From Owenia fusiformis (lineage: Eukaryota > Annelida > Polychaeta > Sabellida > Oweniidae), in assembly GCA_903813345.2 (NCBI GenBank), contig CAIIXF020000002.1, positions 9,013,555-9,077,554 of the forward strand: a DNA stretch of 64,000 bases, in the 5' to 3' direction. The notes under the pieces were generated by a model. The model did no database searches. It saw only the letters and a list, made by a program, of their open reading frames with translations, and was not told the origin of the DNA. Each line of letters starts with the position of its first letter. The first letter of the stretch is position 1. A program made the translations under genes and the position numbers. Shown here piece after piece: positions 34,601 to 43,000 of this stretch.

Positions 34601-37600
34601 CATTTTTCTCATGAGCCACGCTAGTGTATCTTCCCTTTGTGAAAAATTTATCCAGATTCATTCAGTAGTTATTGAGATATTAATTATTTAGTCCAGGCAT
34701 ATCATTTTTGAAAAATAAGTCAGATGCGTGGGATATATTTGCTGAAATAAGTCAGAGTGCAGAAGGTTAAGACGAAATATTTAACCACTGTACTGTATTG
34801 TAAAATTGTTAAATGTAGGTTTACCATGTAACTGTACTGTAATTGTTTTTTGCAATTGCTTTAACATGCTTTTTCTTTGAAATAAAAAAATTATAAAAAA
34901 AAAAAAAAAAAAAATAAGGCCTATAACAAGAAATTACATTTGTTCCTTAATATTACTTTAACATCTCAAAATCTATAAAAGGTTACTTTACTTCATAATA
35001 TTGGACTCCTAAAAATCAATTAATCTTGCAAAACACTTCTCAACTAATCCAAATATTTCAGACCACTCATACAGTGAATCATGATAGCACAAATTAAACA
35101 AATTGATCAATATACTAGTACTGTATATTATTGAGAAAAATATCATTCTGATACTCATCGTATGTATCGCCTTTCTGACAGAAGACCTATCTACTGTAAG
35201 ATGTGCTGAGATGTCACAGAAAACATATGAATCAGTGATCTCCACAGGATTTGGGTGCAAAATTCTCTTTTTCACAGTTCAGACCAAAATTGTTCAAAAT
35301 ATGCCAATTTTTCATGATTTTTCTCATTTTCAAGTGGGTGCAAATGGATTTTCAGGTGGCTGCAAGTCTATTTTAAAAAGCTCAGGTGTGTGCTGCACCC
35401 ACTTAATGCTGGGGAGGTCACTGTGAATATCAAACAAGAACAATTGTTTCAGAACACATGGTACTTAGATTGTACTGAAATGGGAAAAATACTAGAATAG
35501 TAGTCTATATTAAAGGAAAATCTGGAAACAGTATGCCATATGTATATTTCTAACATATACAGAACTGTAGATCTTTTTCCAAATCCCAAAAGATAAGTTG
35601 AGGGGTGGACCATCAAATCTTGAAGCCTCGATTTTTCTGAATAAATCATTTCAAAATTATTTTTTCATCAAAGCCATTTTTATAAACAAGAATGTTTTGA
35701 TGTCAGGAAAACATTAAAATTCAAAAAACCTTCAAGACATTATTAGCCCCATCATTTTTCTGAAGAGCAAAATGACTGCCATGTAATTAACTCAGCATGC
35801 GCAAAACTTAATCAAATCTTGTATCTGTCAAAATGTCAACTTGAACGGATAAGTGGTTTTCCTGGAATCTTGATACAAGATTTAATGTTATACTGCCCAT
35901 CCACCCATCCACCCACCTATTAAGCAGCACAATATGATGAAAATAATTCAATAAAAACAACCATCATTGACCCAATGGTACATCCCTAAGGAGCTTGTGT
36001 TTTATGCTTTATTAACAGTTCCATACTGATATAAACTCACACAATTTGTTAACATTCCTCTGATAAGTAGCAAATGAATGTAAACTGTGGTTTTAATTAC
36101 TAATGTTCTCCTTAAGATTCATTCTCAAATTATTAAGGGACCTGTTTTACAGTTCTGACCTAACTGAGTCAAAACATTTTCATTGATTTTTCAAATTTTC
36201 TTTGAGGAGAGAGTTAAAGATTTCTTCTCTGATTTCTTCACCATTCTGAACAAAAGGAGTGATGCATTTCCGTCAGAGTCTCTGAATATACTATAAAGAA
36301 GTACACTTTACATTCATTCGAGCTTCATCTTCATTCTTTCAGTTTACAATAAACCTCTGAACTCACTAAGCCATTCAGAATTTGTCGTCGAAATATGGAC
36401 GACTCATTCTATAATATGGTCATTTCCTCTGATGTCATCGCATAATGAGCATGCATTTAGCGTGCGTTCCTTCCAGCACACTGTTTGGTTGAGAAAAGAT
36501 CAGCATGGTAGGTTTTAAATGATAAATGACCCGAACTGTCATGGGCGTAGATCGGGGGGTAGGGCTACTAATCTGTAACATAGTCTATACTTAGTGTAGG
36601 CAGAAGGTATTTTAAACTAAACTCTGCACGCAGAGTAATAAAGAAAAACATTTTGGTATACAAGTATACTAGGGCAGTAGGGTGGATCATTTTTTCAACT
36701 TTTTCTCAGATCTTAGTGCTAATTAAAAGAAACAAACACTTACATGCCCTTAACTTATATAAAAAAAAAACAGCTCAATCCGTCAACGTTTAGGCCCCTC
36801 CCCTACCGCATTTTCTGACGCCTATTCGCTTTGTGTTATTAGCTTCGTGTTTAAATAGCACTAAGATCTGAGAAAAAGTTGAAAAAATGATCCACCTTAA
36901 AGTATAGCCATAGGGTTTCCAGAAACTCTGTATTGCCCTATATAGAGATGACACCTGAGTTGATCATTGGAATATCATCAACTGAATACGTGGCTTATAT
37001 ATTCTAGCTTTAACTATAAGTCATTATTCTTTAAACCACATTAGATAAGGTATCAACCCCAAATGACTTCCTTTATAAACCAAAGCTTATTCTCTTATAA
37101 ATATGTAGTAAATAGTTTCTCTCAAAAATTAACGAGACATTTTTTTATTAACTGATAAAATACTTTCTTTAAGAAATATAGACCAAAGAGCAGAGGTAAT
37201 ATTGTCGAATACACCCCGCAGGGCTAGGCACAAACTTTTTCTGTACCCTGAACGACCGAAGGGAGTGAGGGGTTCGAAAGCATTTGTGCCTAGCCCTAAG
37301 GGGTGTATTCGACGATATTACACCTGCTTTGAGGTCTATATTACGATTTGAACATGAACAATCACCAAAATGTTTTGAATATTCATTATGGTCCACCATT
37401 ACTACGATCCGCAGTTATGACGTCACACATTACACGTATTACCAGGGGCAATGTTCGCGAATATACCCCGGGTGAAATGTTGACTTTGTTTACAGTTTAT
37501 AGAAGGCGTGAATACAGTCATGTTCGAATATTCTTTAAACCACATAGATAAGAATAAACCTCAGATGACTTCCTTTACAAACCAAATATTTTTCTCTTAT

Positions 37601-39690
37601 AGTAAATAATGCCTACAACTCAAAATGTATCGAAACTTTTTTTATCGGCCAATGAAATAAATGATTCCCTTATTGACATTGACAATTCCTTTAAGAGAAA
37701 CATTATTTTTAACATACGTTATAATTAGGGATGGGACGGTTCGTTTCGGTTCGGTTCGGTTCGGTTTTTCGGATCATCAGCCGTCGGTTCGGTTCATTCA
37801 TTTTAAGGATTTGTAGTGATTGACATGATTAGCTGCTTTGTCTCTGACTTCACTGCAATAATCTTCATTTCTTTTTGGAAAACGGGAATTTGAGATCCAG
37901 ACGCCATATTTGAATGTATTGTGGTTGCGCACAAAATAATACCCTATATCGAACCTGCGCAAATATAAATTTGCGCGAACCTTTGTATCAATTATGCCAC
38001 GTTATAAGTTACAATATTTTATAGATGGAATTTTATGTTATAGTATTTCATGAACAATACATATTATTTAGAATACACGACTAAAGAATATAGTACCAGG
38101 GACCACATGATTGATTACCGAGGGATACGAATACGCGGATACGAAACGAATCTAGTAAACGAGTGAGCTAGCAACAGACAAGACAGACAAGGTAGGGACT
38201 AGGAATATCAAAAATGTTGCTGTAAAACAGTGTTTTTAACTGTTTTATTGATACTTGACCAATGAAATATTAATCCGAAAACGATCCGAAAAGCTGATCC
38301 GAAAGTAGGGCCGTGATCCGAAAACCGATCCGAAGGCTATGAACCGCGGTTTTTCGGTATTTCGGTTATCCGTCCCACCCCTAGTTATAATGACGTGTCA
38401 CCCAACCATGTCTTCAAGGAAAACGGTAGTAAATATTTTTGAAAATGTTTTGCGAGCATTTGCTACTGATTATAGAAGGCCCAATTACGCAATGAACGAA
38501 ACTGCTAAATTGTTTTTCGTGCCTAACAGGCCCAGTACGACACGAACGAAACTGCTAAATTTGAATTTTTAATCTGCTTATTGATCTATTGATTCATAAA
38601 GACCTGAAATGATGCATTCAAATAAGACCGCCTCCTAAATGAAAACACTACACATAAAGTGGTGAAAAACAACAAACTAAAGTTGAAAGAACGTTCGCTG
38701 CTTTGTTCAATTCCGGAAATCTCTAAGGGGCTGCAAATCTGAAATTTTTTAGATTTAGATTTTATAACCTCAGAATACTGCCTTCCGTGTCGTGTTTGGC
38801 TGAGTTCCACAATGTAATCTAGCAGGATGGGTGACATAGAACAAACTGATAAGTAGACACATGGCTACATTTCATTATTTCGTTATTTTTATCATATGAA
38901 CTGGTCACCAGAATTTCTGTTTTATCTTTAGGCCAATGGCAACTTCAGAGGAAATGGAACAGAGAGAAAAAAACGTCCTTCTTAAGACATAATGTCTGAT
39001 TGGCTCGATTTAGAGTATTCTTCTAAACTTAAAAGAGTGTTAGGGCGAAGAGGTGTAACGTCGACACCATTTTGGGGTAACTTCAACATGTGGGGTAACT
39101 TCGACACCTTGTTGTATATTTGCTCTAATATCCAATCTAGGGGGAAGCCATTTTTTCTTGCATGGTTCGAGATCTCGCGAGATTTTAATTTTTCCAGAAA
39201 TCAAACATGGCGGAAAACGGAAATTCTACTTCTAATAAGTAAGTGTCAACGTTACCCTGTCTCTTATGTCGACATTACCCCACAGGTCGACTTTACACCC
39301 ATTTGCCCTTGGTTCATTGGGTCATGTCAGAGATGGACACAAATTCAGTGCAATATCATATTGAATTCCCGAGACCTGAACATATGCTACAAACAATTCC
39401 CATTCAGATGAGAAAACAATTTGCAGTATAAAACAAGATAATCTGGATAAATCAGGAAACAACCGACAGAGCTCTGACAGATGCTGGGTGTGACTCATTT
39501 TGCTTTGTTGAAAAAAATTGATAATTTTTTGTCAGTTTTTGAAGTCACTTTTCTAGTAGAAATAATAAAGCTAATTATGTAAACTTTTCAAAGTTACTAG
39601 ATCGTATATTCAAGAATATGATAAGCATGATTAAATACACATCAAATGATAACTTACCACGTTTTTCATCACATCTGGTGCGGCCATCAT
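19606..39690 (-). CDS. Septin, SEPT6/8/11 group, complete (430 aa, 11 coding exons)
   Basis: GTP-binding cytoskeletal protein that assembles into hetero-oligomeric septin filaments. Exons, all GT-AG and in phase: 39690-39658, 30646-30511, 29614-29501, 29279-29198, 28678-28538, 23133-23016, 22500-22411, 21293-21197, 20756-20600, 20189-20057, 19797-19606. The protein starts [11 protein letters not shown] and continues into [13 protein letters not shown]-loop G1 GETGIGKST at 57-65, G3 DSVG at 109-112, G4 AKAD at 192-195; the septin unique element region [20 protein letters not shown] follows. A coiled coil fills the last two exons (about 323-400), with a Gln/Ala-rich tail ending GKGRKK. Length fits the 425-435 aa isoforms of the group. 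Exon 1 lies 9 kb upstream but ends phase 0, exactly as exon 2 needs, and its MAA start matches the family. The intron before exon 6 contains the antisense GnT-IV gene. Confidence 0.93.
22520..22700 (+). repeat. 14-bp minisatellite in septin intron
   Basis: About 13 units of ATGGGTAAACCAAAT / ATGGGTAAGTCAAAT type, alternating as 28-bp dimers, immediately upstream (minus-strand sense) of septin exon 7 (22500-22411). Open frames on both strands follow the repeat. Confidence 0.9.
23102..23250 (-). repeat. 75-bp tandem duplication copying the start of septin exon 6
   Basis: 23102-23176 is repeated at 23177-23250 with only two or three differences. The unit includes the first 31 coding bases of the exon, the AG acceptor, and upstream intron. 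A second, intact acceptor therefore lies 75 bases upstream. Reading through from it reaches a stop within 17 codons, so the copy is a decoy rather than a usable exon. Confidence 0.9.
25152..25178 (-). other. Possible alternative septin first exon inside intron
   Basis: ACCATGGACAGAATTAACAG precedes a GT donor at 25151. From this ATG (25168) five codons plus two bases are open, the phase required by the septin exon at 23133. It sits beside a GCCGCCATTTTTG motif. A product would lack the P-loop. Phase agreement alone has a one-in-three chance. Confidence 0.2.
25789..28068 (+). CDS. GnT-IV (MGAT4-family) N-acetylglucosaminyltransferase, 616 aa
   Basis: Golgi enzyme family that adds beta-1,4-GlcNAc to the alpha-1,3-mannose arm of N-glycans. 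Exons 25789-25903, 26030-26286, 26532-26619 and 26678-28068 join in phase (1, 0, 1). An in-frame stop at 25759 precedes the chosen Met. Residues 1-38 form a type II anchor: basic RSLRRLTK, then [13 protein letters not shown]. Exon 2 encodes a Thr/Asn-rich stem of near-repeats RNTDVT (about 45-120). The catalytic domain carries GIPSIKR (227-233), [11 protein letters not shown] and the acidic metal-site type motif EDDV (348-351), followed by [19 protein letters not shown] and PGLFQHMG; the C-terminal domain is [16 protein letters not shown] onward. It is longer than the usual 480-550 aa because of the stem. It is nested antisense in the septin intron 23134-28537. Which MGAT4 paralogue it matches is undecided. 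Confidence 0.92.
26050..26280 (+). repeat. Coding 18-bp minisatellite in the GnT-IV stem
   Basis: About 12 degenerate copies of ACAGATGTGACAAGAAAT lie in frame in exon 2, encoding RNTDVT-type hexads. Two perfect NxT sequons (NMT, NVT) fall within it. In-frame length variation of the stem would not disturb the catalytic domain. Confidence 0.85.
28174..28350. mobile_element. MITE, TAGGGTGTGTCATTTTTGG-type ends
   Basis: Inverted ends of about 45 bp: TAGGGTTTTTCATTTTTGG on the left, CCAAAAATGACACACCCTA on the right, extending inward through TCTGATCAA and GCTATTTT. It lies 105 bases after the GnT-IV stop codon. Same family as 45244-45735. Confidence 0.8.
28496..28501 (+). promoter_or_regulatory. 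Candidate GnT-IV polyadenylation signal
   Basis: AATAAA 428 bases after the GnT-IV stop and 37 bases before the septin exon encoded on the other strand (28538). It would end the nested transcript just before overlapping that exon. Confidence 0.4.
29094..29186 (+). mobile_element. tRNA-derived SINE fragment, copy 1
   Basis: TGTAATCGGGAGGTTGTGGGTTCGATTCCCACC has a tRNA-like T-arm and B-box (GGTTCGATTCC). The stretch through GCCCTTAGCA recurs inverted at 53636-53721. No A-box or cloverleaf is visible. It abuts the septin exon at 29198. Confidence 0.6.
31500..31625. repeat. Dispersed copy of the 5735-5865 sequence, inverted
   Basis: The reverse complement shares GATTGGTCAATACCTAGTCA and the surrounding 120 bp with 5735-5865, which lies next to the hairpin element. 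The shared piece is a separate module, or the tail of a larger element. Confidence 0.75.
32666..32888. mobile_element. CAGGG-type MITE with target duplication, copy A
   Basis: Ends CAGGGCTCTCACCA and TGGCGAGAGCCCTG; flanked by GACTCA on both sides (32660-32665 and 32889-32894). The interior matches copy B (51640-51835) in inverse orientation: CTATTTAGCTCCCTATTGGC and neighbours. Confidence 0.85.
33151..33683. mobile_element. TA-flanked Tc1/pogo-like element
   Basis: TACAGTAGGACCTCTC on the left and GGGTCTTACTGTA on the right are inverted and TA-bounded. AAGTGGAACACTT follows the left end. The right end is duplicated about 40 bases further on. Related ends are at 50956-51875, 53465 and 61876-62073. 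Confidence 0.65.
34066..34770 (+). mobile_element. piggyBac-like non-autonomous element
   Basis: TTAA at both ends (34066-34069, 34767-34770) with short inverted ends CCTTTAGCAGAC / GAGTGCAGAAGG. The TTAA target is the hallmark of piggyBac elements (also Kolobok). A 32-codon frame at 34331 begins [20 protein letters not shown] and then stops, followed by broken frames. This could be the acidic N-terminus of a decayed transposase, but it is not proven. Confidence 0.55.
35233..35423. mobile_element. CAGTG-type MITE with 5-bp target duplication, copy 1
   Basis: CAGTGATCTCC at the left end and GGGGAGGTCACTG at the right; flanked by TGAAT on both sides. The interior carries TTTTTCATGATTTTTCTC and GTGGGTGCAAATGGATTTTC, shared with 46175-46380. 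Confidence 0.85.
36681..36896. mobile_element. MITE with about 45-bp inverted ends
   Basis: GGTGGATCATTTTTTCAACT and AGTTGAAAAAATGATCCACC are perfect inverted ends that continue through CTCAGATCTTAGTGCTA. The interior is about 120 bp. No target duplication was recognised. Confidence 0.8.
37165..37530 (+). mobile_element. Hairpin-bearing repeat element, copy 2
   Basis: Same element as 5380-5740 in the other orientation. The loop CCGAAGGGAGTGAGGGGTTC is conserved. The arms here are GGGCTAGGCACAAA / TTTGTGCCTAGCCC and GTCGAATACACC / GGTGTATTCGAC, which differ from copy 1 but still pair with each other. The flank GATTTGAACATGAACAATCA and the TGACGTCACACATTACACGT stretch are shared with copy 1. 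Confidence 0.8.
37726..38383. mobile_element. hAT-like element with 8-bp target duplication
   Basis: TAGGGATGGGACGG at the left and CCGTCCCACCCCTA at the right are inverted. GTTATAAT flanks both sides (37718-37725, 38384-38391), the 8-bp duplication typical of hAT. GGTTCGGTTCGG repeats lie near the left end and GATCCGAAA repeats near the right. No transposase frame. Confidence 0.88.
39173..39182. promoter_or_regulatory. TCTCGCGAGA palindromic promoter-type motif
   Basis: Exact match to the TCTCGCGAGA palindrome known from many animal housekeeping promoters. It lies 25 bases upstream of an ATG with a downstream donor (39207-39238) and about 480 bases beyond the septin start codon, inside intron 1. 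Confidence 0.4.
39207..39238 (+). other. Candidate first coding exon, gene unknown
   Basis: ATG followed by ten codons ([10 protein letters not shown]) and two bases, then a strong GTAAGTG donor at 39239. The TCTCGCGAGA motif is just upstream. No compatible next exon was identified, and joining to the neurobeachin exon at 40059 does not stay open. Unspliced, the frame stops after [11 protein letters not shown]. Confidence 0.25.
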
Positions 39691-40058
39691 GAAATTTTGT
39701 AAAAATACCAATAGCGGAAGTCGTTAGTCAGTCCGTATAATAAACATGTACAATATTTAAAATATGGCATGGTTGAGCTAAATGTCATTTGTTTTAATAT
39801 AAATTACTATTTTTCTAGAGCTTTTTGGATTTTATACATGAGTTTGAGATAAATCGTCCAAAATTAAAAATTTCATTTTGACCAATCAAAATTGAGCTTG
39901 ATCTTCACTTCACTGATGAGGAAAAAATCATGAAAATAAAATTGGAATGATTTTGCCACATCTTCGGTCAAATTTGGAGTATTTACAGAAGATATAATCA
40001 TACAATATTGCGCAGAGAGATACATTGGATATTATAGTTTTGTGCTGTTGGCCTCAAA
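39691..40058. promoter_or_regulatory. Presumed bidirectional promoter, septin / neurobeachin
   Basis: The 368 bp between two divergent start codons (septin Met at 39690, neurobeachin Met at 40059) must hold both 5'UTRs and core promoters unless upstream non-coding exons exist. CCAAT occurs at 39708 and 39882, and a GGAAG core at 39716. No TATA box is convincing in this AT-rich sequence. Confidence 0.55.
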
Positions 40059-43000
40059 ATGGCAGAGGCCGTCGTTGAAGAAACTAAAGACCCTAAAAGT
40101 GGAGCCGATATTTTAAAGATGCCGGGTCAAGATCATGTAAAATTTGGAGTACTGATAGGTCTAGTCAAAGTTGGTGAAATCTCCAATAAAGAAGTGGTCG
40201 ACACTGTTTTGCATTTGGTAAGTTGATAAAGCATCATCAATTTCCAAGTTAAGCCTATTAAATGACCCCCTTTTCTTGTAGTAATCAATCATGGACTCCA
40301 TTTCCCACGCCTCTCATTTCACCTGCCAATCATATTGACCTAATTATTTACAGGTGTGCCATCATCGATATATTCATTATTATATTAATATTATATATAT
40401 TATTTATTTATCCCTCATGCTTATTGTATCAAGTATATAACCCGCTGCGTTGTGAAACAATATTGCTGATGATAGATACATATTAGCATGAGAGCACTTA
40501 TATTAGCATTAGAGCACTTATTTCAAGTCGTTTGGCATGATGCTGATCGTAGACATCACCAACATTTGTGCAGATGATGTTCAAATTTCATATGTTGAAA
40601 TGTTTAATAGGTGACAAAATAACAAATGAGATACTTGAAACCACTGCGAGTATCATAAAACAATACACTGATCGAGTTACGCTGGTTTCAATAAAAATCA
40701 ATATCTCTATAAAACAGTTTGCATGTTCGTAGAATTGTCTGTATATCACAATACATAGGTTAATTTGCCTTTATAGATTCCAGCATTATATTCAGGAAAA
40801 GATTATAATGAGTCATTCTACAGTTAATATCTTGGAAAATATACCTGTGAATGATATCAGATATGACCTTTTTGGATGCATTTTAGTTTTTTGATCTGAG
40901 TATGATATTTAGATCCAAAGCTTAATTATCATTACAGTGATCTCCCAAGAGTTAAAGCAAGTGGGTGCAGTACACACCTGAGATTTTGAAAATAGGCTTG
41001 CACCCACTTGAATATCTATTTGCATCATGAAAAATTGGCATATTTTGACCAATTTTGCACCCACCTGAGAAAAATCCTGGGGAGATCACTGCATTATGTA
41101 TCACTGCATTGCATTATGTTGTTTTTAAGCATGGGGTTACTGTATGAGACTCCGGTTATGAGACTTTTAATATTATAGGATAGCAGTTGAAGTTTAAAGC
41201 CTAGCAGAAGAAAAATGATGCAATATATATATCGGCCACGGTTAATTGAATCCTTAATTTCCAAGAACAAATAAAAAGAATTGAAAATTGTTTTTGCAAG
41301 TGTTATCCAGGGCTCAGAATCTAACACTTCAACATTCACAAGCACCCTGACCAATCATTAAAGATTCTACAAATGGTTTTTCACAAAGGTCATATTTGAA
41401 AAAACAGTTTTCTCTCGTTGACCATCTGATAAATCATGTCGCAGAAACTGTGTTCCGATTGGTCAGAGAGATATACAAGTGGTTTTCCTGGAATCTTGAT
41501 TACAAGATTTATCCAAAAACTTCCAAGATGGCTACCAGAATGCAATATGGCCCGGAAACGTTTTTTTTGAATTACTTTCAACCCGTCTCCATCTATATAC
41601 TTCCATTAATGAAAGAATGCTTACTAATAACTGAAGTGCCATAATTATTGACATCTAATATCACACACTGATGAACATTTAGTCCTTTCGGGCATAGAAC
41701 ATAATCAGAAATAGTATTTTATAATGGAAAATACTTATAAAAAAAACAAAGAAATCTATGAGGTAAACATACGGTTTATGCTCCTCCAATAATTCGGTAG
41801 CTTCCTTCTTGAATGTTGCACTAAAAATTCAATTTTTTCAAAATGTTGGACTTCAAAATCTACAAAAAATCCCTCACCAAAAATCCTTGAAGAACACTGA
41901 ATTTATATATGTCATATTGAGAGTTGAAAAGGATTTTCAATTTTTCATACATGTATATATTTTTACATCTTATAAAGTGCAGATTTGAAAACAGTACTTG
42001 GATAATGACTAAAATGTCAAGTTATAATTTGACATCTTAGAATCAATAAGACTCAACTTTTTTAATGATAAAGTGATTCTAAATAAAACTAGAGAATTAA
42101 TAATAAAATAAATACATATATAGAGATTAAGTTTAGTACATATGTTTGCTTATTTGATGACCCAGTTATCAGGATATATGTATTAAATTGTATCTTATCT
42201 CTCATGATATATGTTAAGTATACATAAGTTTCAAGTATGCGCCTGATAAAATATTCAGTATGTTATCTTGTTGTGTATGTTCATACTTACATAACAGCTC
42301 AGGCCCTGGCCAAAACTTCTTTCAAAATCATGCAATTTTTCACTATTTTGAGGACTTCTCAAGTGATTTTAGCCATATTTGGGCCAAAATTGTTAAATGT
42401 GAACCCCCCTTCCCTTGGAAATTTTTGAAAACTGAACCCCCCCTTGGCAAATCCTGGCTACGGGCCTGCAGTTTTACCAGAACTCTCATCAGTGTTTAGA
42501 ACTTAAGGTTGCCTTATTACCAGTAAATGATATTTTTGCTTTTGACATTGGCAATCTTTTACATTAACTCATTGCTGGCCAAAGCTATTTTGTTTTTTTC
42601 TGCTGGTGACCCATGCCATGGGAAATTAAGCAAAATGGCATGTTTTCTATTCACATAAAATAGACTGTATTAAGACCCTCTTTGATATGTTTTATGTGAT
42701 TGTGATTTACCAAGGAAAATATATTTCAATTGTACTCAATCATGTCCCCCTCGCGACCTCTACAATATTTGGTAAGATTACTTGTACACATTGTGTGACA
42801 ATTATTGGACCGCATAACTAGGGGTTGGTCTGATACGATCATGATGTCATAGACGAGATATCTCAAGGTTGTCAGTAATGAGTTAATTCAATGAGAAATA
42901 TCTGAGAAATCAAGAAATCATATGAATTTTGTGAGTTGTCATAACATTATGAATTATATTCTTGCCCAACTAGAATCACTACTGCCATCTATCTATCTAC

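Larger units (their letters stand above)
39048..39303. repeat. Inverted repeat flanking a promoter-like segment
   Basis: GGTGTAACGTCGACACC ... GGGGTAACTTC on the left (39050-39109) resembles the reverse complement of 39243-39303 (TGTCAACGTTACCC ... GTCGACATTACCCC). The intervening 130 bp contain TCTCGCGAGA and an ATGGCGG start context. It may be a small foldback element; no target duplication was identified. Confidence 0.5.
30647..39657 (-). other. Septin intron 1 (9 kb), repeat-rich
   Basis: Between coding exons 1 and 2 of septin. It holds MITEs and transposon remnants listed separately, a duplicated segment at about 32350-32420 (AGGTTACTAGGGGT twice), and an A-rich tail at 34885-34914 that could be a retroposed 3' end. 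No other confident exon is seen apart from the candidate at 39207-39238. Confidence 0.7.

Noticed and set aside
37348-37551. Peptide [13 protein letters not shown] shared by two loci as evidence of a conserved small protein
   Set aside because: The two loci are copies of one hairpin repeat, and the DNA is similarly conserved outside the frame. No start, promoter or codon-level constraint is visible.
39207-40217. [10 protein letters not shown] exon as an alternative neurobeachin first exon
   Set aside because: Joining its phase-2 end to AG sites at the neurobeachin exon gives an early stop or the wrong frame.
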